Shown one piece after another: positions 12,155 to 23,511 of a stretch of 64,000 bases of DNA. The notes under the pieces are model-generated. The model searched no databases. It was not told the origin of the DNA and saw only the letters and a program-made list of their open reading frames with translations. Position 1 is the first letter of the stretch. Each line of letters starts with the position of its first letter. The position numbers were made by a program, and so were the translations under genes. This DNA is from Coriaria nepalensis (lineage: Eukaryota; Streptophyta; Magnoliopsida; Cucurbitales; Coriariaceae), in the NCBI GenBank assembly GCA_027186245.1, contig CP114485.1:3286001-3350000 (forward strand), in the 5' to 3' direction.

Positions 12155-13310
12155 TTTGTTGATCAGTTTCTATATTTTAAGCATATGGAATGTGGTCATA
12201 TGGGAAGTTTCAAATTAGGGTTTTTTTTTTATTTTTTTATTTTTTAATAAAAAAAATAAATAAGTGATATAAAAATTATATTATCGTCTCTTACGTACGC
12301 TTTAATCAAGGTTTTAATTATTTTGTATCCAATGTGACGACTATGATACAAAATAATTTGGATATAAATCTATGGTTTAATGTAAAACGACATGCATTGA
12401 CTTCCGTAAACTATATTGTTGTTGGGAGTTGTATGATTTGACCAGGGGGCGACTTAGGAGTATAGTTTTAAAATATTAAAAGTTTATAAATAAATCTTTA
12501 AAAATTCTTAAATATCTTTCCTAAAAACTTTATTAAAATTAAAATTTTCACTCTAAAATTATTTTTAAAAAATTGTAAAAAAATAAATTCTTATTTTTTT
12601 ATTTACTAAAAAAAAAAATATTTTTTTTTACATAATATTAAAATTAAAATGGAAGATGAGTATATAGACCCCACCCTTATTTTCATTTGATACTTTTTTA
12701 CTTTGAATTTTTTTTTCTCATATTTAAATTTATTTTATTTTCCCTCACCCTCTTATTTGAATTCCCTCACCCAAACAGCACCTCTCTCAAATCGGCCAAC
12801 CCAATATCACATTATTGGGTAAGAAAAAATAAAAAGATAAAAAAAATTCCCATATATTACCCCTGACAATAATAACAGGAGTGCCGTGTAGATAAGGCGA
12901 TGTCCAAAGACTTTTTTTGGGTACTAATCGAAGATTTTTTTTTACACCAAACAAATATTTGACTTTTTAAGGTTAATTACCCAAATTGACTTTCAAAACT
13001 TCTTTGCTTGAAAAAAAGAAAAGAAAGGGGGCAATGTCCATACAGACAGCGACGTTACTGTTACCAGCTAAATTGTTTCAACATGTTGCCAGTCAACTAA
13101 TGACATACGAATTCTTGGACCACGTTGGTCCATTGCGAACTCTTCCTCCTTGTTGAATTCATGATCTAGTTCATCTAGATTCACCTAAATAACTTCAGTA
13201 AATTATTAGTATTATAATCATTCTCTTACATCTTATTCGGCCCCTCAGAACAACATCAAATAGACAGCCGATTCTCATGTTCTTCTGTCTTATTACGATC
13301 GGAAATAATC
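12155..13310 (+). promoter_or_regulatory. Intergenic/promoter region of the receptor-like protein gene
   Basis: Mostly AT-rich (12200-12720). W-box cores TTGAC occur at 12438-12442, 12959-12963 and 12986-12990, with a reverse core at 13092-13096, a pattern often seen at defence genes bound by WRKY factors. No TATA box was assigned with confidence. No other gene was seen. Confidence 0.4.
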
Positions 13311-16142
13311 ATGTCTCTGATCACCGGACAGCTCTATGCAATATCTGTTCTTCTTCTTCTTCTTCTTCTACCTCTCATGATGATCAGTATTCTTCCTTCT
13401 CTTGGATTAGAGGGCAAGATCATGTGCATAGAGAGGGAGAGAAATGCGCTCATCCAGTTCAAAGGTGACGTCGTTGCTTATGAAGGTCTACTTTCTTCAT
13501 GGGGAAACAGTGACGATCAAAAGGAGTGCTGCCATTGGATCGGAGTTTCTTGCGACAATCAAACCGGTCATGTACTTAGCCTCGACCTAAGTGGATCTCA
13601 ACTCACTCTTAAAGGAGGTAAACTTGGTCCTTCATTAATGGAATTGCGTTACTTGAAGTCCTTGGACTTGAGTGGGAATGATTTCAATCTCACGCAATTA
13701 CCTCGATTCCTTGGTTTTCTGAGCGAATTAAGGTATCTTGATCTAAGTAGTTCAAACTTTGGAGGAAGATTCAGTTCACAAGTGCTTAGGAATCTTTCAC
13801 TCTTAGAACATCTTGATCTTTCTAAGAATTCATTTCAACAGAACGATGAAAATCTTGAATGGGTTTCTCATCTTTCATCTCTTACTTATCTGGACTTGAG
13901 TGCGCTCAACCTTAGTCAAGCCTATGATTGGATTGATATAATCAGTCATCTCCCTAAGGTTGAAAAGATTTTCATGGAGTCGTGTCAAATTCCCTCCCCT
14001 ACTTCCTTCTCTCTCAACTCATCGGCTAACATTACCAGGTCTCTTAATTTCATCGATCTAACCGGAAACCAAGTCGAGGGTCGGATTCCAAAATCCTTTG
14101 CCAAGATGTGCTCGTTGCAAACTTTGCGTTTGGGTCAGAACAGTTTGAACGGTTTATTGAAAGATTCGCTCACGGATTTGTCTGGATGCATCAGAGATTC
14201 ACTTGAAGAATTGGATCTTCTTGGGAACGAACTTACGGGAACTCTGCCGAATTTCACCGACTTCTTTCCCGTTCTGAAAAGATTGTACCTCAGAGACAAC
14301 AAATTGAATGGGACAATTCCTTCAAGTATCTTGGAACTTGCCATGCTTGAAGAATTGACTCTTGCTTGGAATTCCTTGGGGGGTTCTATTTCACAAAGCC
14401 ATTTCTCAAACCCAAACAATATAAAGTACTTGGATTTATCTCACAATTCCTTGGAAGGTATGATCTCAGAAAGTCGTCTGGCCAGGTTCCGTAATTTACG
14501 GTATCTAGATTTATCCAACAATAATTTTGTGATAACTGTTGATACACCGGATTGGACTCCCCCGTTTCAACTCGACGTCATGTTACTGCGGTCATGCAAT
14601 TTGGGCCCGAAATTTCCGACATGGATTCGAAACCAAGTATCTTACAGGCAGATTGACATCTCTAATGCTTCGATAACAGATACCGTTCCTTCATGGTTTT
14701 GGAACACATCTGGAGTTCTTACAACATATATGAATATTTCTCACAACCAACTCTCCGGACTTTTTCCTCATGATAGAATAGGGTATTTTTCCATTGTGGG
14801 GATTATTGATCTTAGTTCGAATCAATTTGAGGGTCCGATTCAACCTTTTTTTGCGAGAGCCGGGTCGTTGAATCTCTCAAACAATAAGCTCAACGGGACA
14901 ATTTCTTTCTTATGTAGTATGTTTAATGCACTCATGCAAGTTCTAGATCTTTCTAACAATCTCTTGTCCGGGCCCCTCCCGGACTGTTGGGACATTCCTT
15001 ACCAAAGTTTGCTTGTTGTTAATTTGGAAAACAATAGATTTTCCGGGAAAATCCCTACATCGATAGGCTACTTGTCTTCACTCGAGTCGTTGACTTTGAG
15101 AAACAATAGTTTGACCGGAATCCTGCCTTCCTCCATGAAAAACTGTAAAAAGTTGGAAGTTCTGGACTTGGGAGATAATGAGTTGTATGGACAAGTACCT
15201 GATTGGATAGGGAGCAGCCTAACTTCTTTGGTAATTCTTAGTCTGCGTCTAAACAACTTCTCTCACACCCTGTCTTCAAATCTGTGCCATTTAACAAAAC
15301 TCCAACTCCTAGATTTGTCTTTCAACAACATTTCCGGAAGCATACCAACGTGTCTTAACAACCTAACCGCCTTGACACAATTTGATGAATATTCAACGGC
15401 GGTTTCATACCTTCCTCGTAAAAGTTTTAACCTTCTTGACAACTGGGTATCTCCTAACCCTCTCTATGATAACAATGCATTATTGATATGGAAAGGAAGA
15501 GAGCTTGCATTCACAACCACTCTTGGGTTTCTGAAGAGCATTGATCTCTCTAGCAACCATTTGTCGGGAAATATTCCGGAAGGAATTATGGAGCTCATTG
15601 CTTTAGTTTCTCTGAACGTTTCGAGAAACAAGTTGACAGGAGAAATCCCTTCAAATATCGGTCAACTACAACCACTAGACAGCCTCGACTTATCGAGAAA
15701 TCATATCTCTGGTCAAATTCCGCCAAGTCTTTCGAATATCAATCGGTTGAGTGTGTTGGACTTGTCAAACAACAACCTGTCAGGAAGAATTCCAGGAGGG
15801 ACTCAACTCCAAGGCTTTAGCGCTTCAGATTATGCAGGAAATCCCGGGCTTTGTGGGCTCCCACTTCTGGTTAAGTGCCCGGGTGATAAGAGTGAGGCTA
15901 TCCCCCCAGATAATCGAGGAATATCAAACGAGAGTCAAGACGATGACGATTCATTTCTAGATGAAGGATTCTACTATGCAATGGGGCTTGGATTTTCATT
16001 TGGACTAGGGGGAGTTTTAGCTTCTTTCCTGTTCAACAAATCATGGAGGCATGCTTACTTCAAGTTCTTAAGTGACATCGTGAAAAGGTGGTTCAAGGGC
16101 TACACTAAATTAAGTGGTAATCAGTTAACTCCCTCCTTTTGA
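13311..16142 (+). CDS. LRR receptor-like protein (EIX2-like, no kinase domain)
   Basis: Single-exon cell-surface receptor-like protein of 943 residues, in the usual size range of the family. In order: a signal peptide with a Leu run (about residues 10-32); an LRR N-cap with CIERERNALIQFK and the Cys pair of ECCHWIGVSCDN; many extracellular plant-type LRRs (LxxLxLSxNxLxGxIP); an island region ending in the family motif LLIWKGRE; four more LRRs; a C-cap GNPGLCGLPL; an acidic juxtamembrane stretch (SQDDDDSFLDEG); one membrane helix with G-x-x-x-G spacing; and a short basic tail. The tail contains YFKF, fitting a YxxPhi endocytosis signal. Such proteins sense microbial or peptide ligands and signal through partner kinases such as SOBIR1 and BAK1. 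It is close to tomato EIX1/EIX2 in layout. Two broken relatives lie at 18.0 and 59.5 kb. Confidence 0.92.
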   Translation: MSLITGQLYAISVLLLLLLLPLMMISILPSLGLEGKIMCIERERNALIQFKGDVVAYEGLLSSWGNSDDQKECCHWIGVSCDNQTGHVLSLDLSGSQLTLKGGKLGPSLMELRYLKSLDLSGNDFNLTQLPRFLGFLSELRYLDLSSSNFGGRFSSQVLRNLSLLEHLDLSKNSFQQNDENLEWVSHLSSLTYLDLSALNLSQAYDWIDIISHLPKVEKIFMESCQIPSPTSFSLNSSANITRSLNFIDLTGNQVEGRIPKSFAKMCSLQTLRLGQNSLNGLLKDSLTDLSGCIRDSLEELDLLGNELTGTLPNFTDFFPVLKRLYLRDNKLNGTIPSSILELAMLEELTLAWNSLGGSISQSHFSNPNNIKYLDLSHNSLEGMISESRLARFRNLRYLDLSNNNFVITVDTPDWTPPFQLDVMLLRSCNLGPKFPTWIRNQVSYRQIDISNASITDTVPSWFWNTSGVLTTYMNISHNQLSGLFPHDRIGYFSIVGIIDLSSNQFEGPIQPFFARAGSLNLSNNKLNGTISFLCSMFNALMQVLDLSNNLLSGPLPDCWDIPYQSLLVVNLENNRFSGKIPTSIGYLSSLESLTLRNNSLTGILPSSMKNCKKLEVLDLGDNELYGQVPDWIGSSLTSLVILSLRLNNFSHTLSSNLCHLTKLQLLDLSFNNISGSIPTCLNNLTALTQFDEYSTAVSYLPRKSFNLLDNWVSPNPLYDNNALLIWKGRELAFTTTLGFLKSIDLSSNHLSGNIPEGIMELIALVSLNVSRNKLTGEIPSNIGQLQPLDSLDLSRNHISGQIPPSLSNINRLSVLDLSNNNLSGRIPGGTQLQGFSASDYAGNPGLCGLPLLVKCPGDKSEAIPPDNRGISNESQDDDDSFLDEGFYYAMGLGFSFGLGGVLASFLFNKSWRHAYFKFLSDIVKRWFKGYTKLSGNQLTPSF

Positions 16143-17650
16143 AGTAGTCTAATTAATATGCATTTTTTACACCTAAATTCTGTACATTGTTCTTATGGTT
16201 TTTCGACATATATGTCAATGATCCAGGGGCTTCATATTCTTGGACAACAAGTACATGAACATCATTAGTGTTCAAATGCATGCTGACAAGGAGATTAGTC
16301 GTATCATCGTGACTTAATTAATTCGGCGCTGTTTATTCTCAGCTTGACGTTTCTCTTATACATATATATGAGTTCCACAGGAATGTGGATTTTGTAATCA
16401 GAAACATATACATTTTCTTCTTCTTTTTTGTAATTAGTCCGCATTGTTTTTCGAAGGTAAATAAAATTTAGTTTCCAATTGTTGGTTTTCAAATGCTCAG
16501 GATTATTTGGCCACACAAAGAAGGAAAAAAAAAAAAGGGAAGAAAAAGGTGATCTCGAGTAAAAGGGGAGTACCTGCATCGTTGTAATGGTTGATGTTTT
16601 TGCTTCACGAGTAAATGCTTTGGTGCATGCATATACTTTCACAAAGGAAAGGAAAAGAGAAGAGCACAACTTTACCTGACAATTGACACTAGAACTCGTT
16701 AGGTTTGGCTATTAATATGTTACAAGGAGCTATACCACGGTACTTTTACTTGTTGACTCTACTTGATGAAGAACAAACTCACTGGGGAAATCCAACAAAC
16801 ACATGGTATGCTTTCACCAAAGCAATGACTTCCAAGCCCTCTAGTAAACTGCATATACTCATCACAAGACCTTTCATTCATGGACATTACCAACAACCAT
16901 TTTTCAGGAAAATTTCCTGGTGATCTTTTTTTTTTTTGTTTTTTCGTATAATCAATTTGCATATGTAGCTTATTTCTTTGTAAAAAAATTTCCGTTTAGC
17001 ACTAAAAGAATACTAATGACTTTGACAAGCTTAATCAAGCACAAGTGCAATATCAATTTTTTCTTTAAAAAAATAAGAAGATAAAATAGATCAATAATTT
17101 TAAACAGTACCGGTCTATTTATTCGTATGTATGAGAGATGAAGAAACAGGAAGGTACTACCATTTAGCCATGAAACCACCTTCTTTAGAGATCGGCTGGT
17201 GTTCTGCGCATCCCTGCCTGCATAGATAAAAATACCTTCTTTGACAAGCTACTACCATTCATATTACTATATGAATTTTAAGATTAATCGATATAAATTT
17301 AATTTTTATATAAATATTAAATGAGCTGAGATCATTAATATAAATTTAACAAGAGTCAGCCAAGGCTAGTTCTCCATTGTTTGAACATTTGGGCTCGGTA
17401 CTACTACTTTTCCAGCGGCTATTCCCTTCCTTGGCAACACCAAATGTCCTTATTGAACATGATGATTCAGTTCTGAGATCAAAAGATAATCCGACTCAAG
17501 TTAAAAGATTAAAATACCAAATACAAGTAACATTAATTTGTTTCAAATTTTAAGCAGTTTTCTTAGAAAGAGATAATCGATTTTCATGAGGCATATGATC
17601 AAGACTACCATTACCATTAAAACTCGTGAACTTAAGGATAATTATATGAA
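16143..17650. other. Intergenic, RLP 3' flank
   Basis: No intact gene. The one recognisable item is the LRR relic at 16705-16930. The remainder is AT-rich with poly-A and poly-T runs. Confidence 0.5.
16705..16930 (+). pseudogene. Degenerate LRR fragment
   Basis: One frame reads a segment like YLMKNKLTGEI, meets a stop codon, and later reads LSFMDITNNHFSGKFPGD, both typical of plant extracellular LRRs (N-x-L/F-x-G-x-I/F-P). The flanks show no receptor structure. It is probably a relic of another receptor gene. Confidence 0.5.
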
Positions 17651-17735
17651 TGAAACTGCAAGTTTTTCTAAGAATAGGGGTGTAAATGAATGGTTTGATA
17701 GAGAGTAGGGTCAATATGCAAAGTTTCAAATTTCA
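17651..17735 (+). repeat. ~80-bp dispersed repeat, inverted copy at 57780-57858
   Basis: Aligns by eye over about 80 bases, with a handful of mismatches and single-base gaps, to the reverse complement of 57780-57858 in an RPC4 intron. Similarity stops sharply on both sides. Confidence 0.75.
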
Positions 17736-17744
17736 CTTGTATAG

Positions 17745-17865
17745 AAGTTACTAATTGTGGGCCTACACTTTGGTGTTATGATTTGTGTGAATGGGTGGTT
17801 GGTTTTTAAAGTCGAAGTGCCCCAGTGGCGGCTTTGATGGTTTGTAACTAATTCATTTAAGTTGT
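17745..17865 (-). pseudogene. STP hexose transporter fragment
   Basis: Nearly matches the segment around 21625-21740 of the STP gene downstream. The minus-strand reading has a piece like HPFTQIITPKCRP, which corresponds to [13 protein letters not shown] of the intact transporter. It is about 120 bp, frameshifted and without flanking transporter sequence. A short TTCATG repeat follows at 17870-17895. Confidence 0.7.
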
Positions 17866-18054
17866 GAATTTCATGTTCATGTTCATGTTCATGTAAGGGG
17901 CTCCTTAAGACTGTAGGAAACAAGTATATCTGTTGGAGAGCACTACTTGTTTCAAATGATCATAAGAACATCAATGCTATAGCCAATTCTCTTATGGCAG
18001 TGCCGGTGCATGTATGTACCAGGAACAGAGTACTTTTGTGTAATTACTCCCCCT

Positions 18055-20662
18055 CCCCTGTTTGGAAATGATTTTCACTCCACACCAGTACCTGATTCTC
18101 TTGCTTCTCTTAAGGACTTGACATATCTTGATCTTACTTCTTCAAAATTTGACGGAAGATTTATTTCCGGCCCGTTAAGAAACCTTTCACGCTTGCAGTA
18201 TCTTGATCTGTGCGGGAATAAATTCGACAAGTATGATGAAAATCTTTCATGGATTTCTAACCTTCTCTTAACAGCCTCGACTCAAGTGACATCGATCTAA
18301 GTAAAGCCAATGATTGGTCTCGAGCTATATTAATCATATGCCTGAGGTTATAGAGCTCCATTTAAGATCATGTCAACTTCCTTCTTTCCCTACTTCCCTC
18401 ACCCGGCCAGTACTCAATCTTTCCAAACACCTTACGCTCATTGATCTTTCCCAAAACTAACTCGAGGGTGTGATGCCAAGATTATTTGCTAACACTTGCT
18501 CTTTGGATACATTGCGTTTAGGTATGAACAATCTAAGAGGCGAGTTCACCGAATTTGTCGACCACTTTTCGGGATGTACCAAAATGGTAGAATTGAATCT
18601 TACATCCAATCAAATTTCAGTCAACTTGCCAGATTTCTTAGCATTTCCCAAGTTGGAACAATTATTTCTTAGTGATAACCATTTAAATTAGACATTAAGT
18701 TCTACAAGTATAGGGAACCTTGTTAGAATTTGAAGTCATGTTAGCACTTCAAGTTAAAGGTTGCAAAAGTATGGTATAAACTACTTGTTTGATCTCTATT
18801 CTCTAACTTAGAGATGATGACACAAGAATACATGTATTTTCTGATAAATAGCTTGCTTATACCATATTTTTGCAGCATTTAACTTGAATTTGTTGGAAAA
18901 ATGGTTCAACAAGGGTATTTCAAAGAATTTGTTGCAAGGTTCGATTGTGGCGAGTCTTTTTTCAAAACTCAACAACATATTGTATGTCGATTTATCTAAC
19001 AATTTATTGGAAGGTTCACAGAAGGTCATTTCTCGAACCTAAACGGATTGAGATACCTAGACTTATCCAACAATTCATTTATTCTGAAATTTCATTCGAA
19101 CTGGACTCCTCCATTTATTTTGAGTAACATATTATTGCATCGTGCAAATTGGGTCCTTACTTTCCTCAATGGCTCCAAACTCAAAATATTTTGTTGCAGG
19201 TTGACATTTCTACTGCATCGATAAGCGATACCGTTCCCTCTTGGTTTTGGCACTTCTCTGACTTACCGTATATGAATCTTTCACACAATCAACTTCGTGG
19301 AGTGATTCCTTATGAAATCAAAGATCGGAACTTTCCGTTTCTTTCAACTGGTGATCTCACCTCAAACTTATTCGAAGGTCTGGTCCCACCATTTCTTTCG
19401 AGAGTGACATGACTAAATCTCTCCAAAAACAGATTCCATGGCAATGTTTCTTTCCTATGTGCTTACTCTTATTGGCTTTTAATGGAAGTTCTAGATCTTT
19501 CAAGCAACCTTTTGTCAGGTGACTTAACAAGTTGTTGGACTCCCAACTACAACAATCTAGTCATTCTTAATTTAGCCAACAATAATCTATCCGGGAAAAT
19601 TCCAACGTCATTAGACTCCTTGCCTAGCCTTGTCTCATTGCATTTACGTAACAATAGCTTTACCGAAGAATTGCCTAGGTCGATGAAAAATTGCACGACC
19701 TTGAGAATTGTTGATTTGGGAAATAACAAGCTTTCTGGACCAATACCAGATTGGCTAGGTTACAGCCTAATCGATTTGGTTGTTCTTAGCTTACGGCTAA
19801 ACTACTTTTCGGGACATTTGCCTTCTCATTTATGCCATTTGCAAAGAATCCAACTCTTAGATCTATCGTCCAACAACTTCTCGGGAAGCATACCGAAATG
19901 TTTCGACAATCTTATGGCCTTGATACAAGCGGATGAATATTCAAGCACTTCTACTCCTTTTGTGTTAAGATGCAATTCGGTCGTGTTTATGATAATGATG
20001 CGTTATTGACATGGAAAGGAAGAGAGCTTGCATTCACAAACACTTTAGGCCTTTTAAAGAGCATTGATCTGTCTAGTAACCATTTGACTGGTGATATTCC
20101 AGAAGAAATCATGGAGCTTGTTGCATTGGTTTCTTTGAATCTTTCGAGAAACAATCTTATGGGTCATATCTCAACAAAGATCAGTCAACTACAATCATTA
20201 GATGTCCTCGACTTATCGAGGAATCAAATCTTCGGTCTAATCCCTTAAAGTCTTTCTAACCTTGATCGGCTGGGTGTGCTTGACTTGTCAAACAACAACT
20301 TGTTGGGAAGAATTCCGGAAGGTACTCAACTTCAGGGATTCAATGCCTCGAAATTATGCAGGGAATGCTGGACTTTGTGGGAAACCCGCTTCCGATTAAA
20401 TGCCCTGGTGAGAAAGACAAGACCACCGTGGCAAGTAGTCCGAGAAAGTTTGATTCGGAAGAAGATGATGATGAGGGCGAGGTTTTGGGACTTGGATTGT
20501 ATGTTTCTTTGGGGCTTGGATTTTCCTTTGGCTTTTGGGTCATTAATATTCAACAGATCATGGAGATATGCTTACTTCGGGTTTTGTAGTGATGTACATG
20601 ATTCTCTTTATGTGTTTGTGGTCGTGAATATGGCCAAACTAAGAAGGTGGTTCAAGGGCTAA
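18055..20662 (+). pseudogene. LRR receptor-like protein pseudogene
   Basis: A decayed relative of the intact RLP upstream. LRR blocks, the island motif LLTWKGRELAF, the acidic juxtamembrane stretch, a Gly-rich membrane segment and the tail ending RRWFKG can all be aligned in order. The signal peptide and LRR N-cap are missing. Reading breaks include stops near 18298, 18458, 18689, 19410 and 20246, and several frame changes (for example between 19930 and 20010, and twice between 20340 and 20580). About 18700-18900 has no LRR similarity and may be an insertion. It cannot encode a full receptor. Confidence 0.9.
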
Positions 20663-20939
20663 GTCTTTTTTCCTTTTTAGGTAACAAATCTGCTTCCCTT
20701 CGTTAGTTCATGTTTCTATTTGAGTATTGAAATAAAACTTTGTCTATTATATGCAAGTAGAAAGCAAAAGGCAATCCAAGGAATCCAAAAACAGAGTACA
20801 GAAACAGAGTATAAAAGCAGAGTGAATTGATTGACCTGAAAAATAAAATGAGATAAAGAGTTGTATATTATTAGCAACTTTGTTTGATATAAGCATAAAA
20901 GGCCATGAATCTTGTTACATAGTGAAATGTACAAAAACA

Positions 20940-22686
20940 TCATGATATAATTTCGACATTACCTTTTTCACTCGCATCCCCCATAAACCTCTTCCAAAAC
21001 CAATGCTCTCTCCAAACCCCATCCATCTTCTCAATCGGAATATTCTTACTCTCCGGCAAAAAGTAGTACACGAACACAGTCATCACCACCACCCATCCCG
21101 CGAAAAAGAAGAAAATCCCGGCCTTCAAATGACAAAGCATTGCTAGAAAACTCTGAGCAACAACAAAGGTAAAAACAAAACTTACCGCAACTGCAATATT
21201 CTGGCCTACAGATCTAATCTCCAAGGGGAAAATCTCACTCGGAACCAACCACCCCAATGGACCCCACGACCAACCGAACCCTGCCGCATATATACATATC
21301 GAGATTATCATCAAATATGCATACCCTTTGCGCAACCCACCATGATCATCAAGCTCAGCAGCTAAAACCGCTCCCACCATAAATTGTGAAACAAACATTT
21401 GAACCCCACCAATTATAAACAAAACCCTTCTTCCAACTTTGTCAACTATAAGCATTGATATGAAAGTCGAGCCCGTTCCTATAAGCCCTGATGCCATTAT
21501 TGTACACAACAATGACACACTTTCTCCTAAACCAATCGTACGAAAAAGTATAGGTGCATAAAAGGCAATGACATTGATTCCAGTCACTTGCTGGAAAAAT
21601 GGTATTGCTATAGCCATTACTAGTTGTGGCCTATACTTTGGTGTTAAGATATGTGTGAATGGGTTGGTTTTTGACGTCGAAGTGGGCCCAATGGCGGCTT
21701 TGACAAGGTCGTTAAGTTCTGCATGGATGTCAGTTGTGCCTCGGATTCTTTCTAGGACTAGTTTGGCTTTTTGGTGTTGTGATTGTTTGTTCATACGTTG
21801 TATTAAGCTGTTGGGTGTTTCCGGGAGAAAGGCCGCCCCAATGGCTAAGATTGAGGCCGGAAGTGCTGCCATGGCTAGAGAGATTCTCCATCCAAAGCCC
21901 AATTTGATCTTTTCAGTTCCAAAATTGATGAGGTTAGCGGTTAAAGCACCAATTCCAATACTAAATTGAAATCCATTGCTGATTGCTCCTCTGTATTTCG
22001 GAGGTGCCATTTCCGAAAGGTATAAAGGGACAGACTACAACCAAATATAGACATATTATAGATATGCAGGTTAGACTATTATGGATGGAACTAAACTAGA
22101 AGTTTCAAATAAATGCCATTACTTGATTTGCAAAGCCGACCCCAATTCCGAGCAATACCCGGCCGAGGATAAGCATGTAGACATTGAAAGCAGCCCCGCC
22201 TAAGGCACTACCGGCGAGAAATGCAGAAGCAGCAGTAAGTATAGAAGGCTTTCGACCAAAAGATCTAGTAACAAAAGAGGCCAAGAAGGAAGCCACAAGA
22301 GCAGCCAAGTATAGCGAGGAAGTGAACAGCGTTAAGACTTGGCTATTGAATTTGCAGTAGTTACTAATCTTGGTGTCATCTTTCATCTTAATGTACACTT
22401 GCGGGAAGAATTTCTTTAGAAACGGACTCATAGAGGTCACTCCACCTTCACCGCCATTAGTTTTCGAAAACCAGAACAGAGATTAAAAATTACTTAATAA
22501 CCATCTTTCATTTTTTTTATCAAGGTTTAGATTAAAATATGAAGAAGGTGACAAACCTGAAATACCAATATCATAGCCAAAAAGAAGACCTCCCATTGCT
22601 GCCATCATACAAGACATGATAACAAATAGGGTCAACCTGCCACTGTATTGCCCACTTTCATTACTCATTTCTAACCCAGCAGCCAT
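20940..22686 (-). CDS. STP-type hexose/H+ symporter 1
   Basis: Plasma-membrane monosaccharide-proton symporter (MFS sugar porter family, STP group) of 515 residues from three exons: 22557-22686, 22123-22445, 20940-22034. Visible features are GYDIGIS in TM1 with the conserved Asp (proton site in STP10), the lid segment with YCKFNSQ and the later [10 protein letters not shown] whose cysteines form a disulfide in STP10, RSFGRK, LGRVLLG, the central [29 protein letters not shown] and the closing [10 protein letters not shown]. Twelve membrane helices are expected. It is closest in feel to STP9/10/11, but no isoform is assigned. Two related genes lie at 39.5 and 41.9 kb on the same strand. Confidence 0.93.
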
Positions 22687-22713
22687 AGCTAGATTCTTCC
22701 AAGCTCAGACAAC

Positions 22714-22735
22714 GAGAGAGAGAGAGAGAGAGAGA
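22714..22735 (+). repeat. (GA)n microsatellite in the STP1 5' leader
   Basis: About eleven GA units just upstream of the STP1 start codon, probably in its 5' UTR. Confidence 0.85.
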
Positions 22736-23189
22736 AACTGTAAATGTATGTGTCTTATCTTCAATTATGTGCAAGTAGAGAACAAAAGAAACAAAGCAGT
22801 CGTGTTTGACTCTGACTTACACTACACAGGGGCCCTTCAGAAATAATTGTTATAAGCTTTTTGAGGGAAAATATCTATTTGAGAAGATGTGGAGACTTGG
22901 AGTCAACGATTTCAATATTCGGTTGGAAAAGTCGACTTATATAGCATGTATTATTACAGTTCACGTGTGTGTTTTTTTTTTTTTTTTTCCTTGTAAACAC
23001 TACAACCGAGTACGGAGTAGAGCATAAAATGTTTTCACCGGATTGCAGACTGCAGTAACCCATTTTCTAACAGGAAATCTCTATATCAAATTTGGAAGGA
23101 CAGGGCCAATTGCTGAAATGACTACTTCGGAGCATTGAAAAAAAAAGTCGCCGCTTTAATTTAAAAAAAAAAAAAAAAAAAAACTAATC

Positions 23190-23511
23190 ATGGCCACTCA
23201 GTCCAGCTCCGGCACAGCCGCACCAACCTCTTCGTCTCTGTAAGTCCCCTTTGAGCTTCTTCCTCCTAAATACTCTTTCTTTTCTTCTTCTTATTCTATC
23301 TTTAATTTTCTCTCTTTTGGGCCTTGAATTAAGTTAAGCCGGTCATTAATAGTTAAAGTGGGTGCGGCTATGGCTGCCCACAACCTGTTTGTTAAAATGC
23401 TTCTGTGAGAAATTTGCTAGCTCTTTGTGATTCATGCGTTTTCAAACCATTATTATTACGTAACACTCTTGTTGCAGTGTTTTAATTAGGAGCTGACCAC
23501 CATTTTCGGTA
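23190..23511 (+). promoter_or_regulatory. Maturase 5' leader with intron and upstream ORF
   Basis: The leader has a small ORF from ATG at 23190 (18 codons to 23243 if unspliced). A convincing intron lies at 23240-23477 (TCT before GTAAGT, and TTGCAG). Splicing would extend the uORF by a few codons to a stop just before the main start at 23512. Leader translation could damp maturase output; this is inference. Upstream, 22736-23189 is intergenic with poly-T and poly-A runs and no gene seen. Confidence 0.5.

Noticed and set aside
16304..16669. 121-codon minus-strand frame with a Phe-rich run
   Set aside because: Built from a poly-purine tract; no domain and no splice partner.
21568..21969. 133-codon plus-strand frame
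   Set aside because: Antisense shadow of the STP1 third exon.
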